Source: an uncultured Pelagibacteraceae bacterium
Lineage (GTDB): Bacteria; Pseudomonadota; Alphaproteobacteria; Pelagibacterales; Pelagibacteraceae
Direction: 5' to 3'
Assembly (NCBI GenBank): GCA_902594235.1
Contig: CACJLJ010000001.1
Span: 1 to 64,000, forward strand
DNA: 64,000 bases
The translations under genes and the position numbers were made by a program. Positions 16,525-26,227 of the stretch are shown here, piece by piece. The notes beneath the pieces are model-generated. The model searched no databases and had not been told where the DNA came from. It saw nothing but the letters and a program-made list of their open reading frames with translations. Position 1 is the first letter of the stretch, and the number at the start of each line of letters is the position of its first letter.

Positions 16525-17211
16525 ATGTTGCAAGCTCAAGTATTTACACTTTACCCAGAAATTTTTCCCGGGCCTTTAAATAAAGGTCTTTATGGAAAAG
16601 CAATGGCAAATAAATTGTGGAGCTTGAATGTCATCAATATAAGAGATGCAGCAATGGATAAGCACAAAACTGTTGATGATACTCCCTATGGGGGTGGAAC
16701 AGGAATGTTGCTTAAACCCGATGTTTTAGCAAAATCTATCGATCAAAATCTTAATAAAGGAGAAAGAATTTTTTATCTTTCACCTAAAGGCAAAAGATTT
16801 GATCAAAAACTTGCATTGGATTTATCTAAAGAAAAATCATTTTCTTTAATTTGTGGTCATTTTGAAGGTGTTGATGAGAGAGTTTTAACCACAAGAAATA
16901 TTGAAGAAATAAGTATAGGAGATTATGTGTTATCAGGTGGAGAAACAGCTGCTTTCGTAATACTTGATAGTGTACTAAGACTTATGCCTGGAGTTTTGGG
17001 GAATGAAAAATCAACTTCTGATGAAACTTTTGAAAATGGTCTCTTAGAGTATCCTCAATACACAAAACCCAAGATTTGGGAGCAAAAATCAGTACCAGAT
17101 GTGTTATTATCAGGTGATCATGCTAAAATTAAAGACTGGCGTTTATCCCAATCTGAGGCTATAACACGCGTCCGAAGACCAGATTTGTGGCAAAAATATA
17201 AAAAGGATTAA
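16525..17211 (+). CDS. trmD: tRNA (guanine-37-N1)-methyltransferase TrmD
   Basis: A 228-residue SPOUT-class methyltransferase that makes m1G37 in tRNAs with G36 and prevents +1 frameshifting. The deep trefoil knot is visible: [11 protein letters not shown] near residue 85, [10 protein letters not shown] (110-119) and [10 protein letters not shown] (131-140), the S-adenosylmethionine site. The C-terminal domain has PQYTKP and the final [16 protein letters not shown]. The start at ATG 16525 gives [16 protein letters not shown], the normal N-terminus. It lies 14 bp after rpsP and 16 bp before the chosen rplS start, in the classical ribosomal operon. Confidence 0.97.
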   Translation: MLQAQVFTLYPEIFPGPLNKGLYGKAMANKLWSLNVINIRDAAMDKHKTVDDTPYGGGTGMLLKPDVLAKSIDQNLNKGERIFYLSPKGKRFDQKLALDLSKEKSFSLICGHFEGVDERVLTTRNIEEISIGDYVLSGGETAAFVILDSVLRLMPGVLGNEKSTSDETFENGLLEYPQYTKPKIWEQKSVPDVLLSGDHAKIKDWRLSQSEAITRVRRPDLWQKYKKD

Positions 17212-17227
17212 ATTGTTAAATCTTAAA

Positions 17228-17794
17228 ATGAAAACTATAGAAGAAATAAACCAACGAAACGTCAAAAAAATTCTTTCTGAAAAGAAAATTCCAGAATTCT
17301 TTCCAGGAGATGTTGTGAAGGTTGGTGTAAGAATTACTGAAGGAAAAAAAGAGAGAATTCAATACTTTGAGGGAGTTTGTATTGCAAAAAAAAATAGAGA
17401 CCTAAATTCGTCTTTCACTGTGAGAAAAATTTCTTTTGGAGAAGGTGTAGAAAGAACATTTCCTTTATTTGGAACTGTAATTGATAATATAAAAATAATT
17501 CGTTCAGGAAAAGTGAGAAGAGCTAAATTATATTATCTAAGAGATAGAACAGGTAAATCAGCAAGAATTGCTGAAAAGATAAGAAAGAAAATTGGTATAG
17601 ATGTAAATGTAAAACCCGAGACAGTTACTGAAGAGAATTTAGCTCCAGTTATCTTAGAAAAAGAAAATAACAAGCAAGAAGCTCCTAAAGTAGAAGCTAA
17701 AAAAGAGGAAGACTCTAAAGCTGAAGCTAAAAAAGAAGAAGCTCCTAAAGTAGAAGCTAAGAAGAAAACAGAAAGTTCACTAGAAAAAAAATAA
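17228..17794 (+). CDS. rplS: Ribosomal protein L19 with repetitive C-terminal tail
   Basis: Large-subunit protein bL19 at the 30S-50S interface. The start is set at ATG 17228 ([14 protein letters not shown]); a TTG at 17213 would add five residues with no family support. The body contains [46 protein letters not shown] and [18 protein letters not shown], after which bL19 usually ends near residue 115-120. This protein runs to 188 residues, with a lysine/glutamate/alanine tail including three decapeptide units like [10 protein letters not shown]. The same unit ends S16. Coordinated tails on two ribosomal proteins in one operon are unusual; the tail is probably disordered and surface-exposed. 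Confidence 0.96.
   Translation: MKTIEEINQRNVKKILSEKKIPEFFPGDVVKVGVRITEGKKERIQYFEGVCIAKKNRDLNSSFTVRKISFGEGVERTFPLFGTVIDNIKIIRSGKVRRAKLYYLRDRTGKSARIAEKIRKKIGIDVNVKPETVTEENLAPVILEKENNKQEAPKVEAKKEEDSKAEAKKEEAPKVEAKKKTESSLEKK
17675..17764 (+). repeat. 30-bp degenerate tandem repeat in the 3' end of rplS
   Basis: Three 30-bp units (17675-17704, 17705-17734, 17735-17764) in frame, coding [20 protein letters not shown] and [10 protein letters not shown]. Units 1 and 3 are nearly identical and unit 2 has diverged. Period, phase and codons match the array in rpsP at 16421-16506, which points to common origin by copying between the two genes. Confidence 0.95.
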
Positions 17795-17805
17795 TTTTTT
17801 TTTCA

Positions 17806-19209
17806 ATGTCTAAAACGCTTTACGATAAAATTTGGAATGATCACTTAGTTGACCAGCAACCTGATGGTACAGCATTGCTATTTGTAGATAGACATCTTGT
17901 ACATGAAGTAACTAGTCCACAAGCATTTGAGGGTTTAAGAAATTCTAATCGAAGAGTAAGACATCCAAAACTTACTCTAGCTGTTGCTGATCATAATGTC
18001 CCAACTACAGATAGAACTAATGGTATTGCAGATCAAGAGTCTAAAATTCAGGTTGATACTTTAGAAAAAAATTGCAAAGAGTTTGGAGTGCAACTTTTTG
18101 GTATGGATGATAAAAGACAGGGAATTGTTCATATAATTGGGCCAGAACAGGGATTTACTCAGCCAGGAACGGTAATTGTTTGTGGAGATAGTCATACTGC
18201 TACACATGGAGCTTTTGGAGCTTTAGCTTTTGGAATTGGTACATCAGAAGTAGAACATGTTTTGGCAACACAAACATTAGTTCAAAAAAAAGCGAAAAAT
18301 TTTAGAATTAATATTAATGGAAAACTTCCATTAGGAGTAACATCTAAAGATGTTATTTTACAAATAATTGGAAAAATTGGAACAGCTGGTGGCACAGGTT
18401 GTGTTGTTGAGTATTCAGGTAATTTAATTAGATCACTTAGCGTTGAGCAACGAATGACTATATGTAATATGACTATAGAAGGTGGAGCTAGAGCAGGATT
18501 AATTGCGCCAGACGAAAAAATATTTAAATATTTAGAAGGAAAACCTATGTCTCCTAAAGGTGAAAAATGGGATAGAGCTTTAGAATATTGGAAAAGTTTA
18601 AAATCAGATGATAATGCAACTTTTGACAAAGAGGTTAGCCTACAAGCTAATGAAATATTACCAATGATAACTTGGGGAACATCACCTCAGGATGTGATTA
18701 CAATAGATGGTAAGGTTCCTAATCCTAGTGCAGAAAAAGATGAAGATAAAAAAAATTCATTAGAAAGGGCCCTAAAATATATGGGTTTAAAACCAGATAT
18801 GGCAGCTAAAGATATAAAAATTGATAAAGTTTTTATTGGAAGTTGTACCAATGGTAGAATTGAAGATTTAAGAGAGGCTGCAAAAATTTTAAAGGATAAA
18901 AAAATAGCTTCACATGTCCAAGCCATGGTAGTTCCAGGGTCTGGTTTGGTTAAAGAACAAGCTGAACAAGAAGGTTTAGATAAGATATTTGTAAGTTCGG
19001 GATTTGAATGGAGAGAGCCAGGTTGTTCAATGTGCTTAGCAATGAATGCAGATAAGCTAAAACCAGAGGAAAGATGTGCGTCTACGTCAAATAGAAATTT
19101 TGAGGGTAGGCAAGGAAGAGGTGGCAGAACTCATTTAGTAAGTCCAGGAATGGCAGCAGCAGCTGCAATTTCAGGAAATTTAGATGATGTTAGGAAGTAT
19201 CAAAATTAA
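17806..19209 (+). CDS. leuC: 3-isopropylmalate dehydratase, large subunit
   Basis: A 467-residue aconitase-family subunit that, with LeuD, isomerises 2-isopropylmalate to 3-isopropylmalate in leucine synthesis. The three [4Fe-4S] ligands are Cys347 (GSCTNGR), Cys407 and Cys410 ([10 protein letters not shown]). The N-terminus [15 protein letters not shown] and the [21 protein letters not shown] block are canonical, and the length matches enterobacterial LeuC. It begins 11 bp after rplS, and its stop overlaps the leuD start by one base. Coupling leu genes directly to the ffh-rpsP-trmD-rplS operon is characteristic of alphaproteobacteria of this type. No leader peptide or attenuator is visible before it. 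Confidence 0.98.
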   Translation: MSKTLYDKIWNDHLVDQQPDGTALLFVDRHLVHEVTSPQAFEGLRNSNRRVRHPKLTLAVADHNVPTTDRTNGIADQESKIQVDTLEKNCKEFGVQLFGMDDKRQGIVHIIGPEQGFTQPGTVIVCGDSHTATHGAFGALAFGIGTSEVEHVLATQTLVQKKAKNFRININGKLPLGVTSKDVILQIIGKIGTAGGTGCVVEYSGNLIRSLSVEQRMTICNMTIEGGARAGLIAPDEKIFKYLEGKPMSPKGEKWDRALEYWKSLKSDDNATFDKEVSLQANEILPMITWGTSPQDVITIDGKVPNPSAEKDEDKKNSLERALKYMGLKPDMAAKDIKIDKVFIGSCTNGRIEDLREAAKILKDKKIASHVQAMVVPGSGLVKEQAEQEGLDKIFVSSGFEWREPGCSMCLAMNADKLKPEERCASTSNRNFEGRQGRGGRTHLVSPGMAAAAAISGNLDDVRKYQN

Positions 19210-19814
19210 TGCAAAAATTTACTACATTAAAAAGTATTCCAGCCTATTTACCAATAGTAAATATTGATACAGATATGATTATTCCAAAACAATTCCTAAA
19301 AACAATTAAAAGAACAGGACTTGGCAAAAATTTGTTCTATGAGATGAGATATGATGAAAAAGGAGAAAAAATAAATGATTTTATTTTAAATCAAAATCCT
19401 TTTGACAACTCAAAGATATTAATTGCAGGAAAAAATTTTGGTTGTGGCTCATCCAGAGAACATGCTCCATGGGCATTATTAGATTTTGGAATTACATGTG
19501 TAATCAGTTCAAGTTTTGCAGATATATTTTTTAGTAATTGTTTTAAAAATGGAATTTTACCAATTATTCTTGAGGAAGAAAAAATTAAGGAATTATCAGA
19601 ATATGCTAATAGAAAAGAAGAAATTTCAGTTGATTTAAATGAAGAAAAAATAATTTATGGTAATAGTGAAATTAAATTCAAAGTTGACTTGTTTAAGAAA
19701 AAGTGTCTTCTTGAAGGTTTAGACGACATAGCATTATCCTTAAAAAAATCAGATAAAATTGAAAACTTTGAAAAAAATTTAAAAAATCAAAAGCCATGGA
19801 TAATTAATGATTAA
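19209..19814 (+). CDS. leuD: 3-isopropylmalate dehydratase, small subunit
   Basis: A 201-residue swivel-domain subunit that completes the LeuCD dehydratase. [13 protein letters not shown] near residue 18 and [13 protein letters not shown] (78-90) are the diagnostic LeuD motifs; the latter carries the Ser-Arg that contacts the substrate. Its ATG overlaps the leuC stop, and its last 8 bases overlap the start of leuB in another frame, so the three genes are translationally coupled. Confidence 0.98.
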   Translation: MQKFTTLKSIPAYLPIVNIDTDMIIPKQFLKTIKRTGLGKNLFYEMRYDEKGEKINDFILNQNPFDNSKILIAGKNFGCGSSREHAPWALLDFGITCVISSSFADIFFSNCFKNGILPIILEEEKIKELSEYANRKEEISVDLNEEKIIYGNSEIKFKVDLFKKKCLLEGLDDIALSLKKSDKIENFEKNLKNQKPWIIND

Positions 19815-20913
19815 AGTTAATAAAAGAAAAATTCTGATGCTTCCGGGTGATGGAATTGGTCCCGAGGTAATTGGAGAGGTAAAAAAAATAATTAATTGGT
19901 TCAATACTAAAAAATCAATGGATTTTGAAATTGATGAAGATTTAGCAGGTGGATGTTCGTATGACAAACATGGAACGCCAATTACTGATGAAGTTTTTTA
20001 TAAAGCTTTAGAGAGCTCGTTTGTAATGTTGGGAGCTGTAGGTGGCCCAAAGTGGGATAAGATAGAATTTTCTAAAAAACCTGAGAGAGCTTTGTTAAAA
20101 TTAAGAAAAGAATTAAAACTTTTTGCAAATTTAAGACCAGCAATTTGTTTTAAACAATTAGTCGAGTCTTCAACTCTTAAGCCAGAGGTTGTATCTGGTC
20201 TTGATATAATGATAGTAAGAGAACTAACTGGTGGAATATATTTTGGAGAACCAAGAGGAATCAAACCAATTGAAAATGGTGAAAGAAGAGGAATTAATAC
20301 TCACTCTTATACGAGCAGTGAAATAATAAGGGTAGCTAGAATTGCTTTTGATTTAGCAAAAAAAAGATCTAACAAAGTTACTTCTTGTGAAAAATCGAAT
20401 GTAATGGAAGCAGGTCAACTTTGGAAAGAGGAAGTGCAAGCAGTTCACGACAAAGAGTATAAAGATGTAGAATTGAGTCATATGCTTGCTGATAATTGTG
20501 CAATGCAGCTTTTAAGAAATCCAAAACAATTTGATGTGATTGTGACTGACAATCTTTTTGGAGACATGCTGTCTGATCAAGCTTCTATGTTAACAGGCTC
20601 ATTAGGTCTTTTGCCTTCAGCGTCTTTAGGGGCTAAAAATAAGAATGGAGAAATGAGAGCTATGTACGAGCCAATTCATGGTTCTGCTCCAGATATAGCT
20701 GGCAAAGGACTTGCCAATCCCATTGCTACGATTTTGAGTTTTGCTATGGCCTTAAGATACTCTTTAGACCTAGATAAAGAAGCAGAAGCGTTAGAAAAGG
20801 CTGTTCAAGATGTGCTAAATGACGGTTTACGTACTAAAGATATTTTATCTAAGGGTATGAAAGAAGTTTCAACTGGTCAAATGGGTGATGCGATCATTTC
20901 AAAATTGCAATAA
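19807..20913 (+). CDS. leuB: 3-isopropylmalate dehydrogenase
   Basis: A 368-residue NAD-dependent decarboxylating dehydrogenase that makes 2-oxoisocaproate precursor in leucine synthesis. Motifs are [10 protein letters not shown] near residue 12, FANLRPA and [15 protein letters not shown] in the middle, and [16 protein letters not shown] near residue 245, which holds the metal-binding aspartates; [18 protein letters not shown] binds NAD. It overlaps leuD by 8 bp. Only 26 bp separate it from the DMSP gene dmdC, with no terminator visible, so read-through from leu into dmd is likely. Confidence 0.97.
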   Translation: MIKVNKRKILMLPGDGIGPEVIGEVKKIINWFNTKKSMDFEIDEDLAGGCSYDKHGTPITDEVFYKALESSFVMLGAVGGPKWDKIEFSKKPERALLKLRKELKLFANLRPAICFKQLVESSTLKPEVVSGLDIMIVRELTGGIYFGEPRGIKPIENGERRGINTHSYTSSEIIRVARIAFDLAKKRSNKVTSCEKSNVMEAGQLWKEEVQAVHDKEYKDVELSHMLADNCAMQLLRNPKQFDVIVTDNLFGDMLSDQASMLTGSLGLLPSASLGAKNKNGEMRAMYEPIHGSAPDIAGKGLANPIATILSFAMALRYSLDLDKEAEALEKAVQDVLNDGLRTKDILSKGMKEVSTGQMGDAIISKLQ

Positions 20914-20939
20914 TCAATTAATTATTTTAAACTAATTTT

Positions 20940-22703
20940 ATGCCAAGCTACACAGCACCAGTAGAAGATATGATGTTTCTTTTTGAGAAACTAAGAAATA
21001 ATAAAAATTATAACGAATTAGAAAAATATAAAGAGGTAAGTCCAGACCTCGTGAAAGATATTTTACAAGAAGCAGCAAAAATCAATCAAAACCTAATTTT
21101 ACCACTTGCAAAAGCTGGTGACGAGAATCCAGCAGTTCTAGAAAATGGTGTTGTGCGGACTCCACCTGGTTATAAAGAAGCTTATAAAAAATATATAGAG
21201 GATGGATGGACATCTTTATCTTGTGATCCAAAATATGGTGGACAAGGTATGCCAAAAACAGTCAGTGCATTTTTTGATGAAATGTTATCTTCCGCTAGCT
21301 TATCTTTTAAACTTTATAGTGAACTTAGTATTGGTGCTTATAATTGTATTAATCACCATGCTACAGATGATATTAAAAATAAATATTTACCAAAAATAGT
21401 TGAGGGAAAATGGAGTGGCACAATGTGTTTAACCGAACCAGTCTGTGGTACAGATTTAGGTTTACTAAAAACAAAAGCAAAAAAACAAACTGATGGAACA
21501 TATAAATTAACCGGACAAAAAATTTTTATTACCTCTGGTGATCATGATTTGACTGAAAATATTATCCATTTAGTTTTAGCAAGAGCTGATGACTCTCCTC
21601 CTGGAACAAAAGGTATAAGTTTATTTTTGGTACCAAAATTTATTGTTAAAGAAGATGGGACTATAGGACCTAGAAATGGGATATCAACAGGATCGATTGA
21701 AACTAAGATGGGTATTAAGGGATCAGCCACATGCGTATTAAATTTCGATGAAGCTACCGGATATATGATTGGTGCTAAAGAAAAAGGTTTGAGCGCCATG
21801 TTTACGATGATGAATCTCGAAAGAATAGTTGTTGGTATTCAAGGTTTAGGAATTTCAGAAATCGCTTATCAAAATTCATTATCCTATGCAAAAGAGAGAA
21901 AACAAGGGAAAACACATAATTCAAAATCAAAAAATGGAGCCGATTTTATTATTGATCATGCAGATATTAGAAGAACATTATTAAATATGAAATCAATTAT
22001 TGAAGGTGAAAGAGCTTTATGTTTCTGGTTATCTCAACAGACTGAAGTTAGCTTGTATCATCCTGATGAAAAAGTTCGTCAAGAAGCATCTGATTATGTT
22101 TCTCTTATGACACCAGTGGTTAAATCATTATTTACAGATTTAGCTATGGAAATAACCAGTGACGCCATGCAAATTCATGGAGGATATGGGTATACAAAAG
22201 ATCAAGGAATAGAACAGTTATATAGAGATAATAGAATTACTCCTATATATGAAGGAACTAATTCAGTGCAAGCTGCTGATTTAGTTTTCAGAAAACTATC
22301 AAATAAAAATGGCAGTATAATAAATAAGTTTTTAGAACAGGTAAAATCTGAATGTAATTCTAATAACGAAAAAATTAAACCATATATATCGGAATTTAAT
22401 AGTAATTTAAGTGTATTAAAAAAATTTAGTGATTGGATTTTGGAAAGAGCAAAAACAGAAAAAGATGATGTAAGTGCAGCTGCAAATGACTATTTAAAAA
22501 CTTTAGGTTATGTATCTATTGCATATGCATGGATAAAGGTTTTAGAGGTAAGTTTTAAAGATTATAACGAAAATAAAAACTTTTATGATGATAAAATAGA
22601 TACTGCAAGATTTTACTTTGATAAGATATTACCAAGAGTTGAACAACATTATAAGTCAGCTATTTCTGGCAGTTCAAATTTAATGAATTTCAAATTTAAC
22701 TAA
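20940..22703 (+). CDS. dmdC: 3-methylmercaptopropionyl-CoA dehydrogenase (DmdC-like acyl-CoA dehydrogenase)
   Basis: A 587-residue acyl-CoA dehydrogenase with the long C-terminal extension typical of DmdC, which oxidises methylmercaptopropionyl-CoA to methylthioacryloyl-CoA in DMSP demethylation. Visible are MCLTEPVCGTDLG and IFITSGDHD (FAD and substrate strands), IKGSATCVLNFDE, and the candidate catalytic base Glu438 in PIYEGTNSVQAADLV. IHGGYGYTKDQGIEQLYRD is the C-terminal FAD contact. Ordinary short-chain acyl-CoA dehydrogenases are about 380 residues, so length supports DmdC. Context is decisive: dmdB, a hydrolase and dmdA follow in the same direction with 1, 8 and overlapping bases. A general fatty acyl-CoA dehydrogenase of the same branch is the alternative. 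Confidence 0.9.
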   Translation: MPSYTAPVEDMMFLFEKLRNNKNYNELEKYKEVSPDLVKDILQEAAKINQNLILPLAKAGDENPAVLENGVVRTPPGYKEAYKKYIEDGWTSLSCDPKYGGQGMPKTVSAFFDEMLSSASLSFKLYSELSIGAYNCINHHATDDIKNKYLPKIVEGKWSGTMCLTEPVCGTDLGLLKTKAKKQTDGTYKLTGQKIFITSGDHDLTENIIHLVLARADDSPPGTKGISLFLVPKFIVKEDGTIGPRNGISTGSIETKMGIKGSATCVLNFDEATGYMIGAKEKGLSAMFTMMNLERIVVGIQGLGISEIAYQNSLSYAKERKQGKTHNSKSKNGADFIIDHADIRRTLLNMKSIIEGERALCFWLSQQTEVSLYHPDEKVRQEASDYVSLMTPVVKSLFTDLAMEITSDAMQIHGGYGYTKDQGIEQLYRDNRITPIYEGTNSVQAADLVFRKLSNKNGSIINKFLEQVKSECNSNNEKIKPYISEFNSNLSVLKKFSDWILERAKTEKDDVSAAANDYLKTLGYVSIAYAWIKVLEVSFKDYNENKNFYDDKIDTARFYFDKILPRVEQHYKSAISGSSNLMNFKFN

Positions 22704-22704
22704 G

Positions 22705-24321
22705 ATGAGTCATTACGATAATAATTTGGATAAAAATAGTGCAAATTATGTTCCTTTAACACCTTTAACTTTTTTAAAAAGAGCTAAAGAAATTTATCCA
22801 AATTATGAGGCAGTTGTTTACGAGGACCGAAAATATACATGGGATCAGGTTTATAAAAGAGCTGTTAAATTTGCTAGCGCACTTAATAAAATTGGTATTC
22901 AAAAAGGTGATACTGTTTCTTTTTTAGCTTTTAATACACCAGAAATTTTTGAAGGTCATTATTCAGTACCAATGACAGGTGCAGTGTTAAATACTATCAA
23001 TATAAGATTGGATGCTAAAACAATTACATATATTTTAGATCATAGTGATGCAAAAGTATTAGTTGTGGATAGACAGCTTCATGTGGAAGTAAAAAAGGCT
23101 TTAAGCAATTTAAAAAAAAAAATTATAATAATTGATATTAACGATAAATTTGCTGATCAATCTAAGTGTGAAAAAATTGGTGAACTAGAATATGAAAGTT
23201 TTTTGAACACTGGTGATGAAAATTATGATTGGAAAATGCCAGAGGATGAATGGCAAGCAATATCACTAAGTTACACATCGGGCACTACTGGAAATCCAAA
23301 AGGTGTTGTTTATCATCATAGGGGATCATACCTAATGTCTACTGGGAGTGCAGTTGCTTGGAATATGCCAAATAGATTAAATTTTTTAACTATTGTTCCA
23401 ATGTTTCATTGCAATGGTTGGGGGTATCCGTGGACAATACCTATGTTAAATGGAAGGACTATATGTTTAAGAAATATTGATATTAAAAAAATATTTGAAT
23501 TAATTGATAAATATAATGTAAGCCATTTTGGTGGAGCACCTATAGTACTGAATATGATTACTGGCGCTCCAGAGGCCGATAGAAAAAAATTAAAACAAAA
23601 AGTTTACGTGCTTACTGCTGGAGCACCACCTCCAAGTATTATATTTAAAAAAATGAATGAGCTGGGTTTTGAAGTGATGCATGTTTATGGATTAACAGAA
23701 ACTTATGGACATGTTACTCAATGTGCGTGGAATGATGCTTGGAATGATTTTGATGAGGAAAAACAAAATGAGATTAAAGCAAGACAGGGAGTGAGATATC
23801 CAAACACTGAGGGTATAGCAGTTATGAACCCAGAAACGATGATTGAAGTGCCTAAAGATGGAAAAACAATCGGGGAAATCATGATCAAAGGAAATATTGT
23901 CATGAAGGGATATTATAAAGATAAAGATGCAACATCCAAAGCTATGGCTGGAGGTTGGTTTCATTCTGGAGATTTAGCAGTAATGCATCCTGATGGATAT
24001 GTTAAAATTCAAGACAGATCTAAAGACATAATAATTTCAGGAGGTGAAAATATATCTTCGATTGAAATAGAGAATACTTTAGCAAAGCATCCTTCAGTAT
24101 CTATTGCAGCAGTAGTGGCTAAGCCAGATGATAAATGGGGCGAAGTACCTTGTGCTTTTATTGAGATGGTTAAAGATAAACCAGTAACAGAAAAAGAGCT
24201 AATTAGTTTTTGCAAAGAAACTCTTGCTGGATTTAAAGTTCCAAAACAAGTAGTTTTTTGTGATTTACCCAAAACTTCAACTGGTAAAATTCAAAAGTTT
24301 GAGCTTAGAAAAAAATTTTAG
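22705..24321 (+). CDS. dmdB: 3-methylmercaptopropionate-CoA ligase (DmdB-like AMP-forming synthetase)
   Basis: A 538-residue ANL-superfamily acyl-CoA synthetase expected to activate methylmercaptopropionate, the product of DmdA, with ATP and CoA. The P-loop is TSGTTGNPKG (191-200). HVYGLTETYGH is motif II, GWFHSGDLAVMHPDGY and DRSKDIIISGGENIS mark the hinge and C-terminal domain, and the catalytic lysine is Lys528 in STGKIQ. Sequence alone would say short- or medium-chain acyl-CoA ligase; position directly after dmdC (1 bp) and before dmdA gives the specific name. The C-terminal domain is complete. Confidence 0.88.
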   Translation: MSHYDNNLDKNSANYVPLTPLTFLKRAKEIYPNYEAVVYEDRKYTWDQVYKRAVKFASALNKIGIQKGDTVSFLAFNTPEIFEGHYSVPMTGAVLNTINIRLDAKTITYILDHSDAKVLVVDRQLHVEVKKALSNLKKKIIIIDINDKFADQSKCEKIGELEYESFLNTGDENYDWKMPEDEWQAISLSYTSGTTGNPKGVVYHHRGSYLMSTGSAVAWNMPNRLNFLTIVPMFHCNGWGYPWTIPMLNGRTICLRNIDIKKIFELIDKYNVSHFGGAPIVLNMITGAPEADRKKLKQKVYVLTAGAPPPSIIFKKMNELGFEVMHVYGLTETYGHVTQCAWNDAWNDFDEEKQNEIKARQGVRYPNTEGIAVMNPETMIEVPKDGKTIGEIMIKGNIVMKGYYKDKDATSKAMAGGWFHSGDLAVMHPDGYVKIQDRSKDIIISGGENISSIEIENTLAKHPSVSIAAVVAKPDDKWGEVPCAFIEMVKDKPVTEKELISFCKETLAGFKVPKQVVFCDLPKTSTGKIQKFELRKKF

Positions 24322-24329
24322 GAAAATTA

Positions 24330-25106
24330 TTGATATTTCAAATAGAAAATAAAAATATCCATGCATCTGATGCGGGTCAAGGAATAGACTCTAAAAAAGA
24401 AACTATCGTATTTTTACATGGTAGTGGACTTTCACATATAGTTTGGTCTCTTACTGAACAATTTTTTTCAAATAAAAACTTTAATGTATTATCAATAGAT
24501 TTACCTGGACATGGAAATTCAGACGGGCCTTGCCTAGATAGTATTGAAAAAATTGCTGATTGGTTAGAAAAATTATTCAAAAAATTAAATTTAAAAAACC
24601 TAATTTTGATTGGCCATTCTCAAGGTTGTTTAGAGATACTTGAGTATGCCTTCAAATATAAAGAAAGATTAAAGAAATTAGTTTTTGTTGGAGGATCAAA
24701 TAAAATGCCCGTACATCCTGATTTAATAGACTTAGCACAAAATGGAGACTCTGACGCTGTTAAATTAATGATGAAATGGGGTTATGAGGGTTCAAAAAAA
24801 TTTATAGGTGGAAATCCGGTAGAAAAAATAATTCAGTCACCAAGAGATATAAGTGAAATATTAGCAGTCGATTTAAAAGCATGTAATAATTATTCTAATG
24901 GTTCTGAGGCTGCAAAAACAATAAACTTGCCTACATTACTAATTTTGGGAGAATTAGATAAAATGGTTAATTTAGAAGTAGGAAAAAAATTTTCAAATTT
25001 ATTAGAAAATTCCGAGACACATGTAATTAATGGATGTGGACATATGATTATGATTGAAAAAGCTTTCGAAATGCGGGAAAAGATCCTTAAATTTTTAAAT
25101 TCATGA
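24330..25106 (+). CDS. Alpha/beta hydrolase inside the DMSP operon
   Basis: A 258-residue cytosolic alpha/beta hydrolase with no signal peptide. Landmarks are [12 protein letters not shown] near residue 28, the nucleophile Ser97 in IGHSQGC, the acid Asp210 in LGELDKMV, and His238 in GCGHMIMIE. The start is TTG at 24330, after AGGAAA; the first ATG lies much further in and would remove the first strand. It begins 8 bp after dmdB and its end overlaps the dmdA start by 4 bp, so it is made with the demethylation enzymes. No crotonase-type DmdD is present here. A thioesterase or hydrolase acting on a CoA thioester of the pathway is a testable guess; a salvage esterase is the alternative. Confidence 0.85.
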   Translation: MIFQIENKNIHASDAGQGIDSKKETIVFLHGSGLSHIVWSLTEQFFSNKNFNVLSIDLPGHGNSDGPCLDSIEKIADWLEKLFKKLNLKNLILIGHSQGCLEILEYAFKYKERLKKLVFVGGSNKMPVHPDLIDLAQNGDSDAVKLMMKWGYEGSKKFIGGNPVEKIIQSPRDISEILAVDLKACNNYSNGSEAAKTINLPTLLILGELDKMVNLEVGKKFSNLLENSETHVINGCGHMIMIEKAFEMREKILKFLNS

Positions 25107-26212
25107 AAAATTATCCAATTACAAAATCAAGAAGGATAAGAAGTACTCCTTATACTTCAAGAATAGAAAAACAGGGTGTTACAGCATATACAGTTTACAA
25201 TCACATGCTATTGCCTGCTGCGTTTGGATCTATAGAGGATTCATGTCACCATCTTAAAAAAGAAGTTCAAGTTTGGGATGTGGCAGCTGAAAGACAAGTA
25301 GAAATTTCTGGTGAAGATGCAGCAAAACTTGTTCAGCTGATGACTTGTAGAGATTTATCAAAGTCAAAAATAGGAAGATGTTATTATTGTCCAATAATTG
25401 ATGATAATGGGAACTTAGTAAACGATCCTGTAATTTTGAAATTAGCTGAGGATAGATGGTGGATTTCAATTGCTGACTCAGATGTAATATTTTTTGCAAA
25501 AGGTCTTGCATCTGGAAATAATTTTAGAGTCCAAATTTTTGAACCTAATGTTGATATAATTGCAATACAAGGACCAAAATCATTTAGTTTAATGGAAAAG
25601 GTTTTTGGAAAAAAAATAAATGAATTAAAATTTTTTGGTTTTGATTATTTTGATTTTAGAGGCGTTAAACATTTAATTGCTAGATCTGGCTGGTCTAAAC
25701 AAGGAGGGTTTGAAGTTTATGTAGAAAACACTCAATCTGGTTTAGATCTTTATGATCATTTTTTTGAAATAGGTGGAGAATTTAATTTAAAACCTGGTTG
25801 TCCAAATCTTATTGAAAGAATTGAAAGTGGCCTTTTGTCTTACGGAAATGATTTTGATAATAATGACAATCCTTTTGAATGTGGCTTTGATAAATATGTA
25901 AATTTAGATTCTGAAATATCTTTTTTAGGTAAGGAAAAATTAAAGAAAATAAAAAAAGATGGCATAAAGAGAAAATTAATGGGAGTTCTTATCGAAACTG
26001 ATAAAATTAACTTAACCAAATCTTTAAAACTTAAAGATGATAAAGGAAATTTTATTGGAGATTTAAGATCGGCTTGTTATTCGCCAAATTTTAAAAAAGT
26101 TATAGGAATAGCCATGATAAATGAGCCTTATTGTAAACCATCCATAACGGGATTGTTGGAAATTGAGGGAAATTCTTTAGCTGTAAAAGTTTGCGATTTG
26201 CCTTTCATCTAG
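25103..26212 (+). CDS. dmdA: Dimethylsulfoniopropionate demethylase DmdA
   Basis: A 369-residue tetrahydrofolate-dependent methyltransferase related to the glycine-cleavage T protein. It moves one methyl group from DMSP to tetrahydrofolate, giving methylmercaptopropionate. The length equals that of the SAR11 enzyme as I recall it, and I recognise the family from [12 protein letters not shown] at the N-terminus, [35 protein letters not shown] and [10 protein letters not shown]. The C-terminal beta-barrel with [10 protein letters not shown] and KVIGIAMI is the GcvT C domain. GcvT itself would have a different N-terminus and gcvH/gcvP neighbours, absent here. The start overlaps the hydrolase stop. 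The gene product supplies C1 units as methyl-tetrahydrofolate and, through DmdB/DmdC, methanethiol. Confidence 0.95.
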   Translation: MKNYPITKSRRIRSTPYTSRIEKQGVTAYTVYNHMLLPAAFGSIEDSCHHLKKEVQVWDVAAERQVEISGEDAAKLVQLMTCRDLSKSKIGRCYYCPIIDDNGNLVNDPVILKLAEDRWWISIADSDVIFFAKGLASGNNFRVQIFEPNVDIIAIQGPKSFSLMEKVFGKKINELKFFGFDYFDFRGVKHLIARSGWSKQGGFEVYVENTQSGLDLYDHFFEIGGEFNLKPGCPNLIERIESGLLSYGNDFDNNDNPFECGFDKYVNLDSEISFLGKEKLKKIKKDGIKRKLMGVLIETDKINLTKSLKLKDDKGNFIGDLRSACYSPNFKKVIGIAMINEPYCKPSITGLLEIEGNSLAVKVCDLPFI

Positions 26213-26227
26213 TATAAAACCTACATC

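Noticed and set aside
16421..17764. CRISPR-like array from repeated 30-bp units
   Set aside because: Units are directly abutting with no spacers, are in frame and code for the tails of S16 and L19.
18282..18629. Minus-strand frame of 115 codons opposite leuC
   Set aside because: It lies within well-conserved leuC, has no ribosome site and matches no family I recognise.
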